A stretch of 64,000 nucleotides of DNA, taken from positions 159,645 to 223,644 of the forward strand of contig PMTM01000003.1 of the NCBI GenBank assembly GCA_003167365.1, written 5' to 3'. Of this stretch, positions 22,913 through 32,118 are shown piece by piece. The notes under the pieces were generated by a model that was not told the DNA's origin, did no database searches, and was given only the letters and a program-made list of their open reading frames with translations. The translations under genes and the position numbers were made by a program. Source of the stretch: Spartobacteria bacterium (GTDB taxonomy: Bacteria > Verrucomicrobiota > Verrucomicrobiia > Chthoniobacterales > UBA10450). The number at the start of each line of letters is the position of its first letter. Position 1 is the first letter of the stretch.

Positions 22913-25373
22913 AAAAAATGAGCGCGTCGCAGAGATTGTCGAGCACGCGCTGGAATTGGAACCTGATCAGCGGGCCACTCTAATTGCCGATCTTTGTGCA
23001 GGCGATGCCGAGCTGCGCGCCGAAGTTGAGTCGCTGCTCGGATTTCAGGAAAAAGCGCACGATTTTATTGAAGCGCCAGCGTACGAGCTGGCCGCGGAAA
23101 CAATCGCCGATCTGGACGGTGAATTAAGAGCCGGGCACGTTCTGGGCGATTACAAAATCGTTTCACTTATCGGCGCAGGCGGAATGGGTGAAGTTTATCT
23201 GGCGGAAGATATTTCGTTAGGCCGGAAGGTCGCAATCAAACTCGTTCGGCACGGATTTGGCCACGCACATCTGGTTCGGCATTTTCGCCGCGAAGAACAA
23301 ATCCTGGCCGCGCTAAATCATCCCAACATCGCGCGGCTTTACGACGCCGCGAGCACACCGGATGGCGCGCCTTACTTCGTCATGGAATATGTCGAGGGCG
23401 AGCCGCTCGATCAATATTGCAAGGCGCACGCGTTAACCATAGCCGAACGCTTGCAGCTTTTTCGAAAAGTTTGCGCAGCGGTGGCTTACGCGCATCAGCA
23501 TCTGGTCATTCATCGCGATCTTAAGCCGGCCAACATCCGTGTCACCGCAGAAGGCGAGCCGAAGCTGCTTGATTTTGGAATCGCGAAACTGCTCGAGGCG
23601 GATGAGATCGAACAAACGATTACGCTGCAAACGGCCATGACCCCGGAGTACGCCAGTCCCGAGCAAGTGCGCGGCAAAAACATGACCACAGCCAGCGATG
23701 TTTACAGTCTGGGCGTTGTTCTTTATGAGCTGCTGACCGGTTGTCGCCCGTATCAAATCAAGAGCCGGCGTCCCGACGAAATTGCGCGCGCCATCACTGA
23801 GCAGGAACCGACGCGTCCAAGCACGGCCATCACCAAAAGCGGCGTAAGTTTGAACTCCGAAATCCTAAACTCTAAATTATTACGCGGTGACCTCGACAAC
23901 ATCGTGCTAATGGCGCTGCGTAAGGAGCCAGAACGCCGCTATTCATCAGTCGCACAATTTTCCGAAGACATCCGGCGTCATCTCGAGGGCCGGCCGGTCA
24001 TCGCCCGACGCGACACCGTCGGTTACCGGACCACGAAATTCGTTAAGCGAAATCGCGTCGCCGTTTCCGCGGCCGCATTAATTTTGGTGGCGATCGTCGC
24101 CGGATTGATCGTTGCGCTAGGAGAAGCGGAAAACGCCCGGCGCCAACGCGACACCGCACAGCGCGAGCGCTTGAAAGCGCAACGCATCAACGAATTCTTG
24201 CAGGACATGCTTGGTGCCGCCGCCCCGGAAGCCAAAGGGGTTGATGTTAGAGTCGTTGATGTCTTGAGCGAAGCATCGCGCCGCGCGAAAACGGAAGTAG
24301 CGACTCAGCCGGATGTGATGGCCGACGTGTTGATGACGCTCGGACGGACTTACATCTCGTTAGGTCTGTTCGAGCCAGCGGTGGAAAATTTGCGCGCAGC
24401 GGTCGATGCGAGTTTGAAAGCAAACGGCGAATTGCACCCAACGACGGCAACGAGCATGGGCTGGCTCGGATTGGCCTTATCCTATATCGGCAAATATCAG
24501 GAAGGTGAAAAGATTTCCCGCCAAGCAGTCGAGCTGCAACGCAAATTGCATCCCGAAGGAAACGCGGATCTCGCAGTCGCATTGTACAGCTTGGGAATGA
24601 ATTTGCGTTCGAGTGACGACCCAAAATCAGCCGAGCGCCCTTTAGAAGAAGCGGTCGATCTTATCGGAAAGCATCTCGGCAAAAATAACGGTTATTATTT
24701 GGCCACACTAACCGGACTCGCGATGGCGCGGGAAAAATTGGGAAATATCGATGGTGCCGAGTCGCTTTATCGTCGCGCGATTGAAGTCGGTGGCGGGGTT
24801 GAACATCGGTATCGCATTTATCTAGCGCAGGCCTCCGGTTATCTCGGAATGTTGCTGACTAACAAGCAATCCTATGCCGATGCGGAAAACGCATTGCGTG
24901 AAAGCGAACGCATCTATCGCGACGTTCTCGGCAACTCCAATTCCAGCGTCCCGACCATCCAAGCAAGCTTAGGAAGGCTCTATTCTCTTGAAGGCGACTA
25001 TGCTCGTTCCGAAATTGAATACCGAAAAGCTCTCGAGCTCATGCCCAAATACTTCCCGCCTGAACATTTCATCAGGCTGGGCGCGACCGGTGGGCTGGGC
25101 GTGACCTTGACCCGGCTGGGTAAAGCTGCCGAAGGCGAGCATTACTTGCGCGAAACGCTCGAGCTGCGGGAAAAAAGCTTACCTAAAGGAAATTATCTGA
25201 TTCCATTTACCGAAAGCGCGCTCGGCGAATGTTTGATGGTGCAGAAACGATATGGCGAAGCCGAACCGCTTTTGGTCTCCGGCTACAACAAATTGAAAGC
25301 GAAATTCGGCGAGCAAGATTCACGCGTGATTGAAGCGCGCCAGCGGCTGGACAAGCTCCATCAACTGAAATGA
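22902..25373 (+). CDS. membrane Ser/Thr protein kinase with TPR sensor domain
   Basis: 823 residues. A helical N-terminal segment (about 1-80) leads to a PknB-type kinase domain (about 85-350): GAGGMGEVYLAED (glycine loop), VAIKLV (ATP lysine), HRDLKPANI (catalytic loop) and DFGIAKLL (metal-binding loop), all intact. One membrane segment lies at about 388-406 (VAVSAAALILVAIVAGLIVAL). The outer part (about 430-823) is a series of TPR units (VDVLSEASRRAKTE, FEPAVENLRAAVDASLKANG, AESLYRRAIEV, ARSEIEYRKALEL). It overlaps the upstream sigma gene, so both are co-translated. The layout indicates a transmembrane sensor kinase signalling to the sigma factor; the signal is unknown. It converges with the RND permease gene with one base between the stops. 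Confidence 0.96.
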   Translation: MQPEKNERVAEIVEHALELEPDQRATLIADLCAGDAELRAEVESLLGFQEKAHDFIEAPAYELAAETIADLDGELRAGHVLGDYKIVSLIGAGGMGEVYLAEDISLGRKVAIKLVRHGFGHAHLVRHFRREEQILAALNHPNIARLYDAASTPDGAPYFVMEYVEGEPLDQYCKAHALTIAERLQLFRKVCAAVAYAHQHLVIHRDLKPANIRVTAEGEPKLLDFGIAKLLEADEIEQTITLQTAMTPEYASPEQVRGKNMTTASDVYSLGVVLYELLTGCRPYQIKSRRPDEIARAITEQEPTRPSTAITKSGVSLNSEILNSKLLRGDLDNIVLMALRKEPERRYSSVAQFSEDIRRHLEGRPVIARRDTVGYRTTKFVKRNRVAVSAAALILVAIVAGLIVALGEAENARRQRDTAQRERLKAQRINEFLQDMLGAAAPEAKGVDVRVVDVLSEASRRAKTEVATQPDVMADVLMTLGRTYISLGLFEPAVENLRAAVDASLKANGELHPTTATSMGWLGLALSYIGKYQEGEKISRQAVELQRKLHPEGNADLAVALYSLGMNLRSSDDPKSAERPLEEAVDLIGKHLGKNNGYYLATLTGLAMAREKLGNIDGAESLYRRAIEVGGGVEHRYRIYLAQASGYLGMLLTNKQSYADAENALRESERIYRDVLGNSNSSVPTIQASLGRLYSLEGDYARSEIEYRKALELMPKYFPPEHFIRLGATGGLGVTLTRLGKAAEGEHYLRETLELREKSLPKGNYLIPFTESALGECLMVQKRYGEAEPLLVSGYNKLKAKFGEQDSRVIEARQRLDKLHQLK

Positions 25374-25374
25374 C

Positions 25375-28300
25375 TTAATGCGTGCCGGCGGCCGCGGGTT
25401 CTAACTCACCGTCGCCCGCCGTAGCGGGTTGAGGTGCTTGGTCTTCGTGATGCGTGTGTCCGCTGCGCAAGAAGGGGACCTTGTCGAGCACGTGTTCCTG
25501 GAACCATTCGAGCCAGAGATAAATCACCGGGGTAACGAAGAGCGTGATCAGCTGCGAAAAAATCAAACCGCCAACAATAACCAGTCCAAGCGGCCGCCGT
25601 GTAGCAGCGTCTTGACCAAAACCGAGTGCCAATGGGATGGCGCCCATCAATGCAGCCAGCGTTGTCATCATGATCGGGCGAAATCGTTCGACACTCGCTT
25701 CATGAATTGCCGAACGCAGGTCCCAACCTTCATCGATTCGTTGCAAAGCGAAATCGACCACCATGATCCCATTCTTTTTGACGATGCCGAGCAACAGAAA
25801 GAGTCCGATCACGCTGTAGAGCGACAAGGTCGATCCAAAAATCCAAAGTGTGGCCAGACCTCCGACGACCGCGGGCACGATTGCCGGAAACAAAACCGTG
25901 ATGGGATGGACGTAGCTTTCGTAAAGAATTCCCAGAATCACATACATGACGAAGATCGCGCCGACCAAAAGCAACGGAAGCGCTTGAAACAGTTGCCGGA
26001 AGACAAGCGCTTCGCCCTGGAACGTTGATTGCACACTCGGTAACTGCTGATGCACTTGCGCGAACGAATCTTGAATGAACTTCGTCGCATCGCCGATCGC
26101 CTCGCCCGGCAATAAATTAAAATTGATGGTGACGCTGGTGAATTGATCGAAATGGTTCACCGCTTGCGGCCCGACGATCTGCGTTGTCGATGTTACCGCG
26201 CGCAACGGCACCAGATCGGACGCAGTTCCCGTCGTGGTGGTAATTGCGCCGCCGCTCGTTCCGCCGGACTGAGCAATTGTATTTCCCGTGTTGCCGCGCA
26301 CGTACAGATTATTGAGATCCCCCGGCGTCGCGCGCTCGTTATCCTTTACTTCGAGGATGACCTGATATTGATCGTCCGGCTCCTTGATTAAATAGACGTA
26401 GTTTTGTGAGTAAGCGTTTTTTAATATACTTTGAATCGCGGAGGTTGAAACGCCGTAGGTCGCTGCGCGCTCGCGGTCGATGTTGACGGTGAGGTTCGGC
26501 GTGCTGTTGTAGTAGTCGGAACGCACCGATGCGAATCCCTTGAACCCGCGCAACTTTGCCATCATCTGGTCGGCCGCCTTGTAGACATCCTCCGGAACGA
26601 TCCCACTTAGAGTGTAGGCGTACTGGCCTTGGGTCTGATTGGTCGCACCGACATTGATTTGCAAAACCGGACTCGGAGAGATAACCGCGGTCAGTCCGGG
26701 AATGGTGCTGATCGATTTTTGCAGTCGCAGCAGACACTGCTCGATCGGATCGCGCTCCTCGCGCGGCTTGAAAATGCAAAAGACAATTCCCTGCGACAAT
26801 GCGGTACGCGATCCGGTCCCAACGTTCGTGAAAAATTGCGCAATGCTCGGCTCCGCCTGGACTTTCTCGTTCACCTGTTTTTGAAACGCGCGCATCTGGT
26901 CGGGCGAGGCACCCTCCTGGGCAATGAAAACACCGCGAGCAAAACCGCTGTCTCCAACCGGTAGCAGGGTAAAAGGCAAGTGGGTGAAGAAAAAGACGAG
27001 GCCGATAATACAGCCGAGCAAAATCGGAATTGTCAGCCACGCCCGGTCCAAGAATTTGTCCAAGGCCCGGCTGTATGTGGCTATCACGCGCTGGATGAAA
27101 TCGCCCGTCCATTTTTCCATTCGGGCGCGTTTGTGTCCGGCCTTGCGTTCACCCAGAATACGCGCGCACATCAAGGGCGTGAGCGTCAGTGAGACAAGAC
27201 CGGACGCGAGAATTGCGACGATGATGGTAATCGAAAATTCCTGAAAAATCCGGCCGAGCAATCCCGGCAGGAAAACCAGCGGAATAAATACCGCGGCCAG
27301 TGAAAGCGTCATCGACAGAATGGTGAACGAAATTTCCCCGGCGGTGTTGTAAGTCGCTTTCAGAATCGATTCGCCGTGCTCGGCACGGCGGATCACGTTT
27401 TCCAAAAAGACGATCGCGTCATCGACCAAAAATCCGATGGCCAGCGTTAGCGCCATCAAAGTGAGGTTATTGATCGAGAACCCGAGCAGGTATATCACCG
27501 CGAAAGTGAGCAGCAACGACAGCGGCAGGGCGACAGCCGGAATCAGTGTGTCCGTCGCGCGTCCGAGAAATACGTAAATCACCATGACGACGAGGACGAA
27601 CGCGATGACAAGTGTCAGGCGGACGTCATGGACGGAATTAACAATGGTCTGCGAACGATCGAACACCGGGAGGAAGGAAATCGATCCCGGCAGACTCGCG
27701 CGCAGCTCGGGAAAAAGAGCTTTCACTGAATTCGCAACTTCGACCGCATTCGCGCCCGCCTGCCGCGAAACCGCGAGGACAACGGTGGATCCGGCCGCCT
27801 TGAATCCGCGCACCCAGAAGAAGCGCGAAGTGCGCTCGTCCTGCACACTTTGTTTTACTTCGGCAATGTCGCGCAAATAGACCGGTGAACGATCGCTGTT
27901 CCGAGCGACGATCAAATTGCGATAACCTTCCGCCTGGTCGATCTGCCCGTTCGGCTGAAGGACAAACGTGCGATGCGGGCCGTCGAATTGTCCCGCGCCC
28001 GAGTAAACCGTTCCCGCTTGAATCGCACTAGCGAGATCATCCATGGTCAATCCGCGGGCAGCGAGTGCGGCCGGATCGGCTTTGATTCGGATTGCGCCTT
28101 GAACGCCGTAGATGTTAACTTGCGAAACGCCTGGCAAGATCGACATCCGCTGCGCCACTACGGTAGAGGCGTACTTATATAGATCGCCGTCGGTCAGGGT
28201 GTCCGACATGAATCCGACCAGATAAACTGCCTGATCGTTCGGGTTCGTTTTGCTGAACGTCGGCGGGCTCGGCAAATCGACCGGCAATTTGCCAGTCGCG

Positions 28301-28767
28301 CGCTGGATTGCGGCCTGCACATCGGTGGCCGCGTCAGTGATGCTCTTGCTCAGAACAAATTGAAGAGTCAGTGACGTGTTGCCCTGCGTACTTTGGCTGG
28401 TGATGATGTCGAGCCCGGGGATCTGGAGAAATTGTTTCTCGAGTGGCGTAGCGATGTTGTTGGCCATCGCCACCGGATCCGCGCCCGGATACGCACAGGT
28501 CACTTGAATGATCGGATAATCGACTGCTGGAAGATCGTTGACTGCCAGTTTGTTGTAGGTCGCAATTCCGGCGACAATGACTGACAGCGTTAACAACATC
28601 GTCATCACCGGCCGGCGAATAAATGGACCGGAAAGCCCAGTGCCTTTGACCGGAACTAACTTTGCCGATTGCGGCGTTCCGCCGTCGGATTTCGATCCTA
28701 GGCGATTATTATCTCGCGATTCGCGTTCGCCATTACCCGAGTCGTCGTGTTCGTCCCCGTAATCCAT
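25375..28767 (-). CDS. RND-family multidrug efflux permease (AcrB/MdtBC-like)
   Basis: 1,130 residues, normal for HAE1-type RND pumps. The first membrane helix follows FIRRPVMTMLLTLSVIVAG. The porter domain (GADPVAMANNIATPLEKQF, SQSTQGNTSLTLQF) leads to helix 4 with GFLVDDAIVFLENVIRR, whose paired acidic residues relay protons. The second half has the matching LLLGIVKKNGIMVVDFA and a GAIPLALGFG motif. The ATG at 28767 starts a roughly 45-residue polar leader; an in-frame TTG at 28773 is less likely. The C-terminal tail after helix 12 is extended (His/Asp-rich, then PQPATAGDGE). Its last part is encoded by a CCCGCCGTAGCGGG palindrome (25415-25428), a relative of the dispersed repeats. It is third in the marR-adaptor-permease operon; no outer-membrane TolC-like gene is present locally. 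Confidence 0.97.
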   Translation of the reverse strand: MDYGDEHDDSGNGERESRDNNRLGSKSDGGTPQSAKLVPVKGTGLSGPFIRRPVMTMLLTLSVIVAGIATYNKLAVNDLPAVDYPIIQVTCAYPGADPVAMANNIATPLEKQFLQIPGLDIITSQSTQGNTSLTLQFVLSKSITDAATDVQAAIQRATGKLPVDLPSPPTFSKTNPNDQAVYLVGFMSDTLTDGDLYKYASTVVAQRMSILPGVSQVNIYGVQGAIRIKADPAALAARGLTMDDLASAIQAGTVYSGAGQFDGPHRTFVLQPNGQIDQAEGYRNLIVARNSDRSPVYLRDIAEVKQSVQDERTSRFFWVRGFKAAGSTVVLAVSRQAGANAVEVANSVKALFPELRASLPGSISFLPVFDRSQTIVNSVHDVRLTLVIAFVLVVMVIYVFLGRATDTLIPAVALPLSLLLTFAVIYLLGFSINNLTLMALTLAIGFLVDDAIVFLENVIRRAEHGESILKATYNTAGEISFTILSMTLSLAAVFIPLVFLPGLLGRIFQEFSITIIVAILASGLVSLTLTPLMCARILGERKAGHKRARMEKWTGDFIQRVIATYSRALDKFLDRAWLTIPILLGCIIGLVFFFTHLPFTLLPVGDSGFARGVFIAQEGASPDQMRAFQKQVNEKVQAEPSIAQFFTNVGTGSRTALSQGIVFCIFKPREERDPIEQCLLRLQKSISTIPGLTAVISPSPVLQINVGATNQTQGQYAYTLSGIVPEDVYKAADQMMAKLRGFKGFASVRSDYYNSTPNLTVNIDRERAATYGVSTSAIQSILKNAYSQNYVYLIKEPDDQYQVILEVKDNERATPGDLNNLYVRGNTGNTIAQSGGTSGGAITTTTGTASDLVPLRAVTSTTQIVGPQAVNHFDQFTSVTINFNLLPGEAIGDATKFIQDSFAQVHQQLPSVQSTFQGEALVFRQLFQALPLLLVGAIFVMYVILGILYESYVHPITVLFPAIVPAVVGGLATLWIFGSTLSLYSVIGLFLLLGIVKKNGIMVVDFALQRIDEGWDLRSAIHEASVERFRPIMMTTLAALMGAIPLALGFGQDAATRRPLGLVIVGGLIFSQLITLFVTPVIYLWLEWFQEHVLDKVPFLRSGHTHHEDQAPQPATAGDGELEPAAAGTH

Positions 28768-28773
28768 GGACAA

Positions 28774-29907
28774 TTACATTGTGCTCTTTGGGGCGCCGTC
28801 CTGATTAGCGGGCGAATTCGGTGCGTAAGGCTTCGGATCAACCTTTGTTCCAGGAGCCAGCGCGAGTTGGCCGGTCACGACAACAGTTTCATCCGGCTCA
28901 ACTCCACTTTCGATTACCGTGAGATCACCGTCCTGCCGTTGCCCCGGTTTCACTGGACGAAGATCAACCGTGTTGTCCGGTTTCAACACAAAAACGAATG
29001 GACCACTTTGGCTAATCTGAACCGCTTGCGCCGGAACCAGCCGCGCGTCCTTGACCGTATCGAGAATGAAACGGACGCGCACGAATTCCGACGGCCAGAG
29101 CGCGCGGTCCGGATTCGGCGTGACCGCACGCGCCTTCACCGTGCCCGAGCCGGGCTGAACGGCATTATCAATGAAATACAAATCCCCCAATCGCGGAGCG
29201 ATTTTGCCATCGGGATCACGCGTCTCCACCTTCACATTAGGTCCGCCGAGATATTTCCTAACGAACGCGAGATCAGTCTCCGCAACCGTGAAGTCAGTAT
29301 AGATTGGATCGAGGCCCTGGATGGTGACCAGTGAAGGACTCGCCGGCCCGACCAAATTACCAACATCAACATTGCGCAGTCCGACCCGTCCGTTGATTGG
29401 CGACTTGATGAAACAATAATCGAAATTCACCTGCGCCGCCTCAGCCGCCGCTTCAGATTTGTGCGCGTTTGCCAGCGCGGTGTCGAGATCCTGCGCCGCC
29501 ACAACGTTGCGGGCGCGGAGGTCCTGCTGCCGCTTCCATGTGATCTCATCCAATACCATCTGCGCTTTCGCCTGATCAAGAGCCGCTTGAAATGGTCGCG
29601 GATCAATCGTGAATAACAGGTCGCCTTTCTTCACGTCCGAGCCGTCTTGAAAATCGCGGGAGGTAATTACGCCATTAACCTGCGCCTGGACTTGGACGGT
29701 TTCGTAAGCGGCACAGGTGCCGATTTCATCCAGGTAAACCGGCACGCCTTTTGTCGTCACTTTCGCGACCAAGACTGGCCGAGCCGGCGGCGGGGCCGCG
29801 CCCGAAGTTTTTTTTCCGGCGAGGACACGCCAAAAAAGGAAGATCGCCAGGACGATAAAAAGAATATACGCCCAGCGCGGGATGGTTCGGACAGATTTCG
29901 TTTCCAT
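28774..29907 (-). CDS. RND efflux periplasmic adaptor (HlyD/AcrA family)
   Basis: 377 residues. An uncleaved N-terminal membrane anchor (AYILFIVLAIFLFWRVLAG, about 13-31) leads to a lipoyl-like hairpin (GTCAAYETVQVQAQVNGVI, then FCIKSPINGRVGLRNVDVG in the return strand). An alpha-helical hairpin follows (QAALDQAKAQMVLDEITWKR, AQDLDTALANAHKSEAAAEA), and then the beta-barrel and membrane-proximal domains (LGDLYFIDNAVQPGSGTVKA, VPAQAVQISQSGPFVFVL). This is the canonical MFP order. It links the permease to an outer-membrane channel. Its stop lies 6 bp before the permease ATG and its start 5 bp after the marR stop, so all three are one transcript. Confidence 0.96.
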   Translation of the reverse strand: METKSVRTIPRWAYILFIVLAIFLFWRVLAGKKTSGAAPPPARPVLVAKVTTKGVPVYLDEIGTCAAYETVQVQAQVNGVITSRDFQDGSDVKKGDLLFTIDPRPFQAALDQAKAQMVLDEITWKRQQDLRARNVVAAQDLDTALANAHKSEAAAEAAQVNFDYCFIKSPINGRVGLRNVDVGNLVGPASPSLVTIQGLDPIYTDFTVAETDLAFVRKYLGGPNVKVETRDPDGKIAPRLGDLYFIDNAVQPGSGTVKARAVTPNPDRALWPSEFVRVRFILDTVKDARLVPAQAVQISQSGPFVFVLKPDNTVDLRPVKPGQRQDGDLTVIESGVEPDETVVVTGQLALAPGTKVDPKPYAPNSPANQDGAPKSTM

Positions 29908-29912
29908 TTCTT

Positions 29913-30446
29913 TTACAACACGCGCCGCGATGTCCTCACTTTTAGGAGCGCATGTCCGTTCCCACTGTGACCATTCCGTTCCAGACGAATGGTCTTTCGC
30001 CGGGATATCTTATCCTCTGTTTCAGCTCGATCGCGAATCACCGTCAATACGCGCATGCAAATTTTCAATTCCGGCAGCGAAATGCCGGCGAGCAACTCGA
30101 CGCGAAGTTTTTCCGCCGCCCCGCTGATGCGCGCGATGATCCGATGGGCTCGCTTTCCCAGGTGGACAGTTTTACAACGACGATCGTGCGACGCGGTTTT
30201 GCGCGCGACCCAGCCATCTTTTTCCAAGCGATGAAGTAACGTAACCAGCGTCGGTTCTTCAATACCGAGCCGCGACGCGATTTCGGCCTGGGTCAACGGA
30301 TCAGACGCGAGGGACAAATGAAGGAGGGTGCGCCATTTCGCTTGAGTAAAACCCATCGGTTTGAGCCGCGCATCCAGCTTCAGTCGCCAGGCCCGAGCCG
30401 TCCCATGGAGAAGCGGGCCAATTGCCTCGGAGTCAAGTTTCGACAT
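29913..30446 (-). CDS. MarR-family transcriptional regulator
   Basis: 177 residues. The winged helix-turn-helix is clear: GFTQAKWRTLLHLSL, then PLTQAEIASRLGIEEPTLVTLLHRLEKDGWVARK and the wing SHDRRCKTVHL. Dimerisation helices lie at both ends. A basic C-terminal tail (RRKTIRLERNGHSGNGHALL...) of about 35 residues exceeds the usual MarR length. First gene of the efflux operon, it very probably represses its own operon through the palindrome 7 bases upstream (30453-30470) and is relieved by a ligand. No ribosome-binding site is visible before the ATG, so the transcript leader may be very short. Confidence 0.95.
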   Translation of the reverse strand: MSKLDSEAIGPLLHGTARAWRLKLDARLKPMGFTQAKWRTLLHLSLASDPLTQAEIASRLGIEEPTLVTLLHRLEKDGWVARKTASHDRRCKTVHLGKRAHRIIARISGAAEKLRVELLAGISLPELKICMRVLTVIRDRAETEDKISRRKTIRLERNGHSGNGHALLKVRTSRRVL

Positions 30447-30452
30447 AACTGA

Positions 30453-30470
30453 TAGTTAGCGTGCTAACTA
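30453..30470. promoter_or_regulatory. MarR-type operator of the efflux operon
   Basis: TAGTTAGCGTGCTAACTA is a perfect 8-bp inverted repeat with a 2-bp spacer, the size and symmetry of MarR/SlyA operators. It ends 7 bases before the marR start and covers the expected -10/transcription-start area of the promoter whose -35 is at 30487-30492. Confidence 0.85.
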
Positions 30471-30486
30471 ATTCGGTTCGGAGGAT

Positions 30487-30492
30487 TGTCAA
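30487..30492 (-). promoter_or_regulatory. -35 element of the marR operon promoter
   Basis: A consensus TTGACA on the minus strand. A spacer of 16-17 bases places the -10 (TAGTTA, weak) inside the palindromic operator, which fits repression by occlusion. Confidence 0.6.
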
Positions 30493-30524
30493 GGTTCTCG
30501 GCCATCTCCATAGCGAAGGCCGAG

Positions 30525-31958
30525 CTACTCCCTGGAGGTCACTTCAAACAAGATGGTCTTCCAATTGCGGTAGTCCTCAAATTCTTGCAGTGGCTTCGCG
30601 TGCAGCGGCACCCAATGTTCGTTCGACTCCGCTTCCGTTTTCCGTTCCGGGCGCACGAGAAAATAGCGCGCCTCCCTTGGCAGATCTTCCACCGCGCTCA
30701 CATAGACCAGCGGTCCGCGCACATAAAAAAGAAATGGCTGAAAATCGGGATCAACCGCATACAGCCGTTGCGAAACCGGAACGAGCGCGTCAATTTGCGC
30801 GGCGATCGCTTTTACCTTCTGATGTTTCCGCAGATGCGGAACGATAGCGAACGCGTAGATCGAGACACACACGCAGGCAAGAATCACAACTGTCGTGACG
30901 GCACGCTGTCGATCTTGCGGCAAGAACTTCTTGCCGCCGAGCCATCGCGGCCATTCCAAATTTTCCGCCGTTAGAGTTGCCGCGAGCAACCAGGACGCCG
31001 GCGCAACCAACGGCATAGTGTACCGCGGAAGCCAGCCCGGAATGAGATTGACAATCACCAATGGGATTCCGATTCCCAAAATTAAACCGCGCGCAATAAT
31101 GGTTTTCCGGTCAGAAGAAAATCTCGCGCCCCTCACTAACGGCAAGAGCAAAAGCCAGGGCAAAAAATAGCCGAGACTGCGAGGAATATTCCGTATCCAG
31201 CCGCGAAATTTGAAATCCACCAGAGCCAGCCACAATTGTCCCTGCCAAGCGCGGGCGACACGACTGCCGCCGGCCATCTGGGCGTAAGGAATCGCCCACG
31301 CGGCGAAGATCGAGAGCATAATGATGAGTCCGAGCGCATGCGGAAGATTCCAAATTTTTCGCAACGCGCCTGCTTGCCAGAGCACCGCGATGACGACGGC
31401 GTAAAAGAAAACGAGATGGGTCGGTCCTTTCGCCAACAAACCGAGCCCGAGAAAAATCCATGGAATAGTCCAGGTCAGCCACGGCGATCGTTTTTGTTCC
31501 CACCAACTCAGCCAACAAACAAACGCGAGAGCGAAGAGCGAAACATAAAGTCCTTCTATTTCGATCAAGCGTCCCTTTTCAAAGATTCCGAAGTTGGTCA
31601 TCCAGATGAGCGCCGCTGTTGTCGACCCGCGCGCGCCTAAGCTGGCGCGCGCGATAGTTACAAACGCGATCGCTACCGCCAGAACGCAAATGGTTGAAGG
31701 CATTCGCGCCGCCCATTCATTGCGCGTTCCGAAAATTTTGAAGGACGCGGCAACGAGCCAATTCACGAGCGGCGGTTTACTGAAATAGCGTTCACTTCCA
31801 ACCTGCGGAACAATGTAGTTGCCGGTTTCGAGCATCGTGATTGCTGGCAAAATCCGCCGGCCTTCTTCGCCTTTGATTTCTAATGAGCCAAGGGCCGGGA
31901 GATAAATTACCGCCCACACCAAGAGAACAACTAACAAGCTCTGCCCTCGTGAAATCAT
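30525..31958 (-). CDS. glycosyltransferase family 39 (ArnT/PMT-like)
   Basis: 477 residues from the ATG at 31958; an upstream in-frame TTG at 31997 would add an unlikely leader. It is polytopic, with a dozen or so membrane helices. The first loop carries the GT-C signature region: LEIKGEEGRRILPAITMLET (acidic catalytic residue and Arg) followed by VGSERYFSKPPLVNWL, as in ArnT (Y-x-KPPL). The C-terminal 100 residues are a soluble periplasmic domain. Such enzymes move a sugar from a polyprenyl-phosphate carrier onto lipid A, protein or glycans; the acceptor cannot be inferred. The stop codon lies in a CCATAGCGAAGGCCGAGCTA repeat-like sequence. It is divergent from the nusA operon. Confidence 0.92.
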   Translation of the reverse strand: MISRGQSLLVVLLVWAVIYLPALGSLEIKGEEGRRILPAITMLETGNYIVPQVGSERYFSKPPLVNWLVAASFKIFGTRNEWAARMPSTICVLAVAIAFVTIARASLGARGSTTAALIWMTNFGIFEKGRLIEIEGLYVSLFALAFVCWLSWWEQKRSPWLTWTIPWIFLGLGLLAKGPTHLVFFYAVVIAVLWQAGALRKIWNLPHALGLIIMLSIFAAWAIPYAQMAGGSRVARAWQGQLWLALVDFKFRGWIRNIPRSLGYFLPWLLLLPLVRGARFSSDRKTIIARGLILGIGIPLVIVNLIPGWLPRYTMPLVAPASWLLAATLTAENLEWPRWLGGKKFLPQDRQRAVTTVVILACVCVSIYAFAIVPHLRKHQKVKAIAAQIDALVPVSQRLYAVDPDFQPFLFYVRGPLVYVSAVEDLPREARYFLVRPERKTEAESNEHWVPLHAKPLQEFEDYRNWKTILFEVTSRE

Positions 31959-32015
31959 TCGTGGCTCGACGTTGGACGCTGCACCCCGGACGTTCAAACA
32001 GAATCAAACGGTGGC

Positions 32016-32044
32016 TTGACGGTAATGCCTCGCAAAGTTAGGTT
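32016..32044 (+). promoter_or_regulatory. candidate sigma-70 promoter of the nusA operon
   Basis: TTGACG at 32016-32021, a 17-base spacer and TAGGTT at 32039-32044. The -35 is good, the -10 weak. It lies in the 160-bp gap divergent from the glycosyltransferase gene and just upstream of the terminator-like hairpin. Confidence 0.4.
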
Positions 32045-32067
32045 GAGCGCCTAGTCCGCGCTGGAGG

Positions 32068-32095
32068 GAGTGGGAACAGATGTCCCACTCTTTTT
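32068..32095 (+). terminator. terminator-like hairpin in the nusA leader (possible attenuator)
   Basis: A perfect 8-bp stem GAGTGGGA / TCCCACTC with a 7-base loop is followed directly by TTTTT. It has U-run polarity only on the plus strand. Because the neighbouring upstream gene runs the other way, the hairpin sits in the 5' leader of nusA rather than at a gene end. It ends 24 bp before the chosen nusA start. Confidence 0.6.
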
Positions 32096-32118
32096 AGTCT
32101 GCGGGCTAGATGTTTTTT

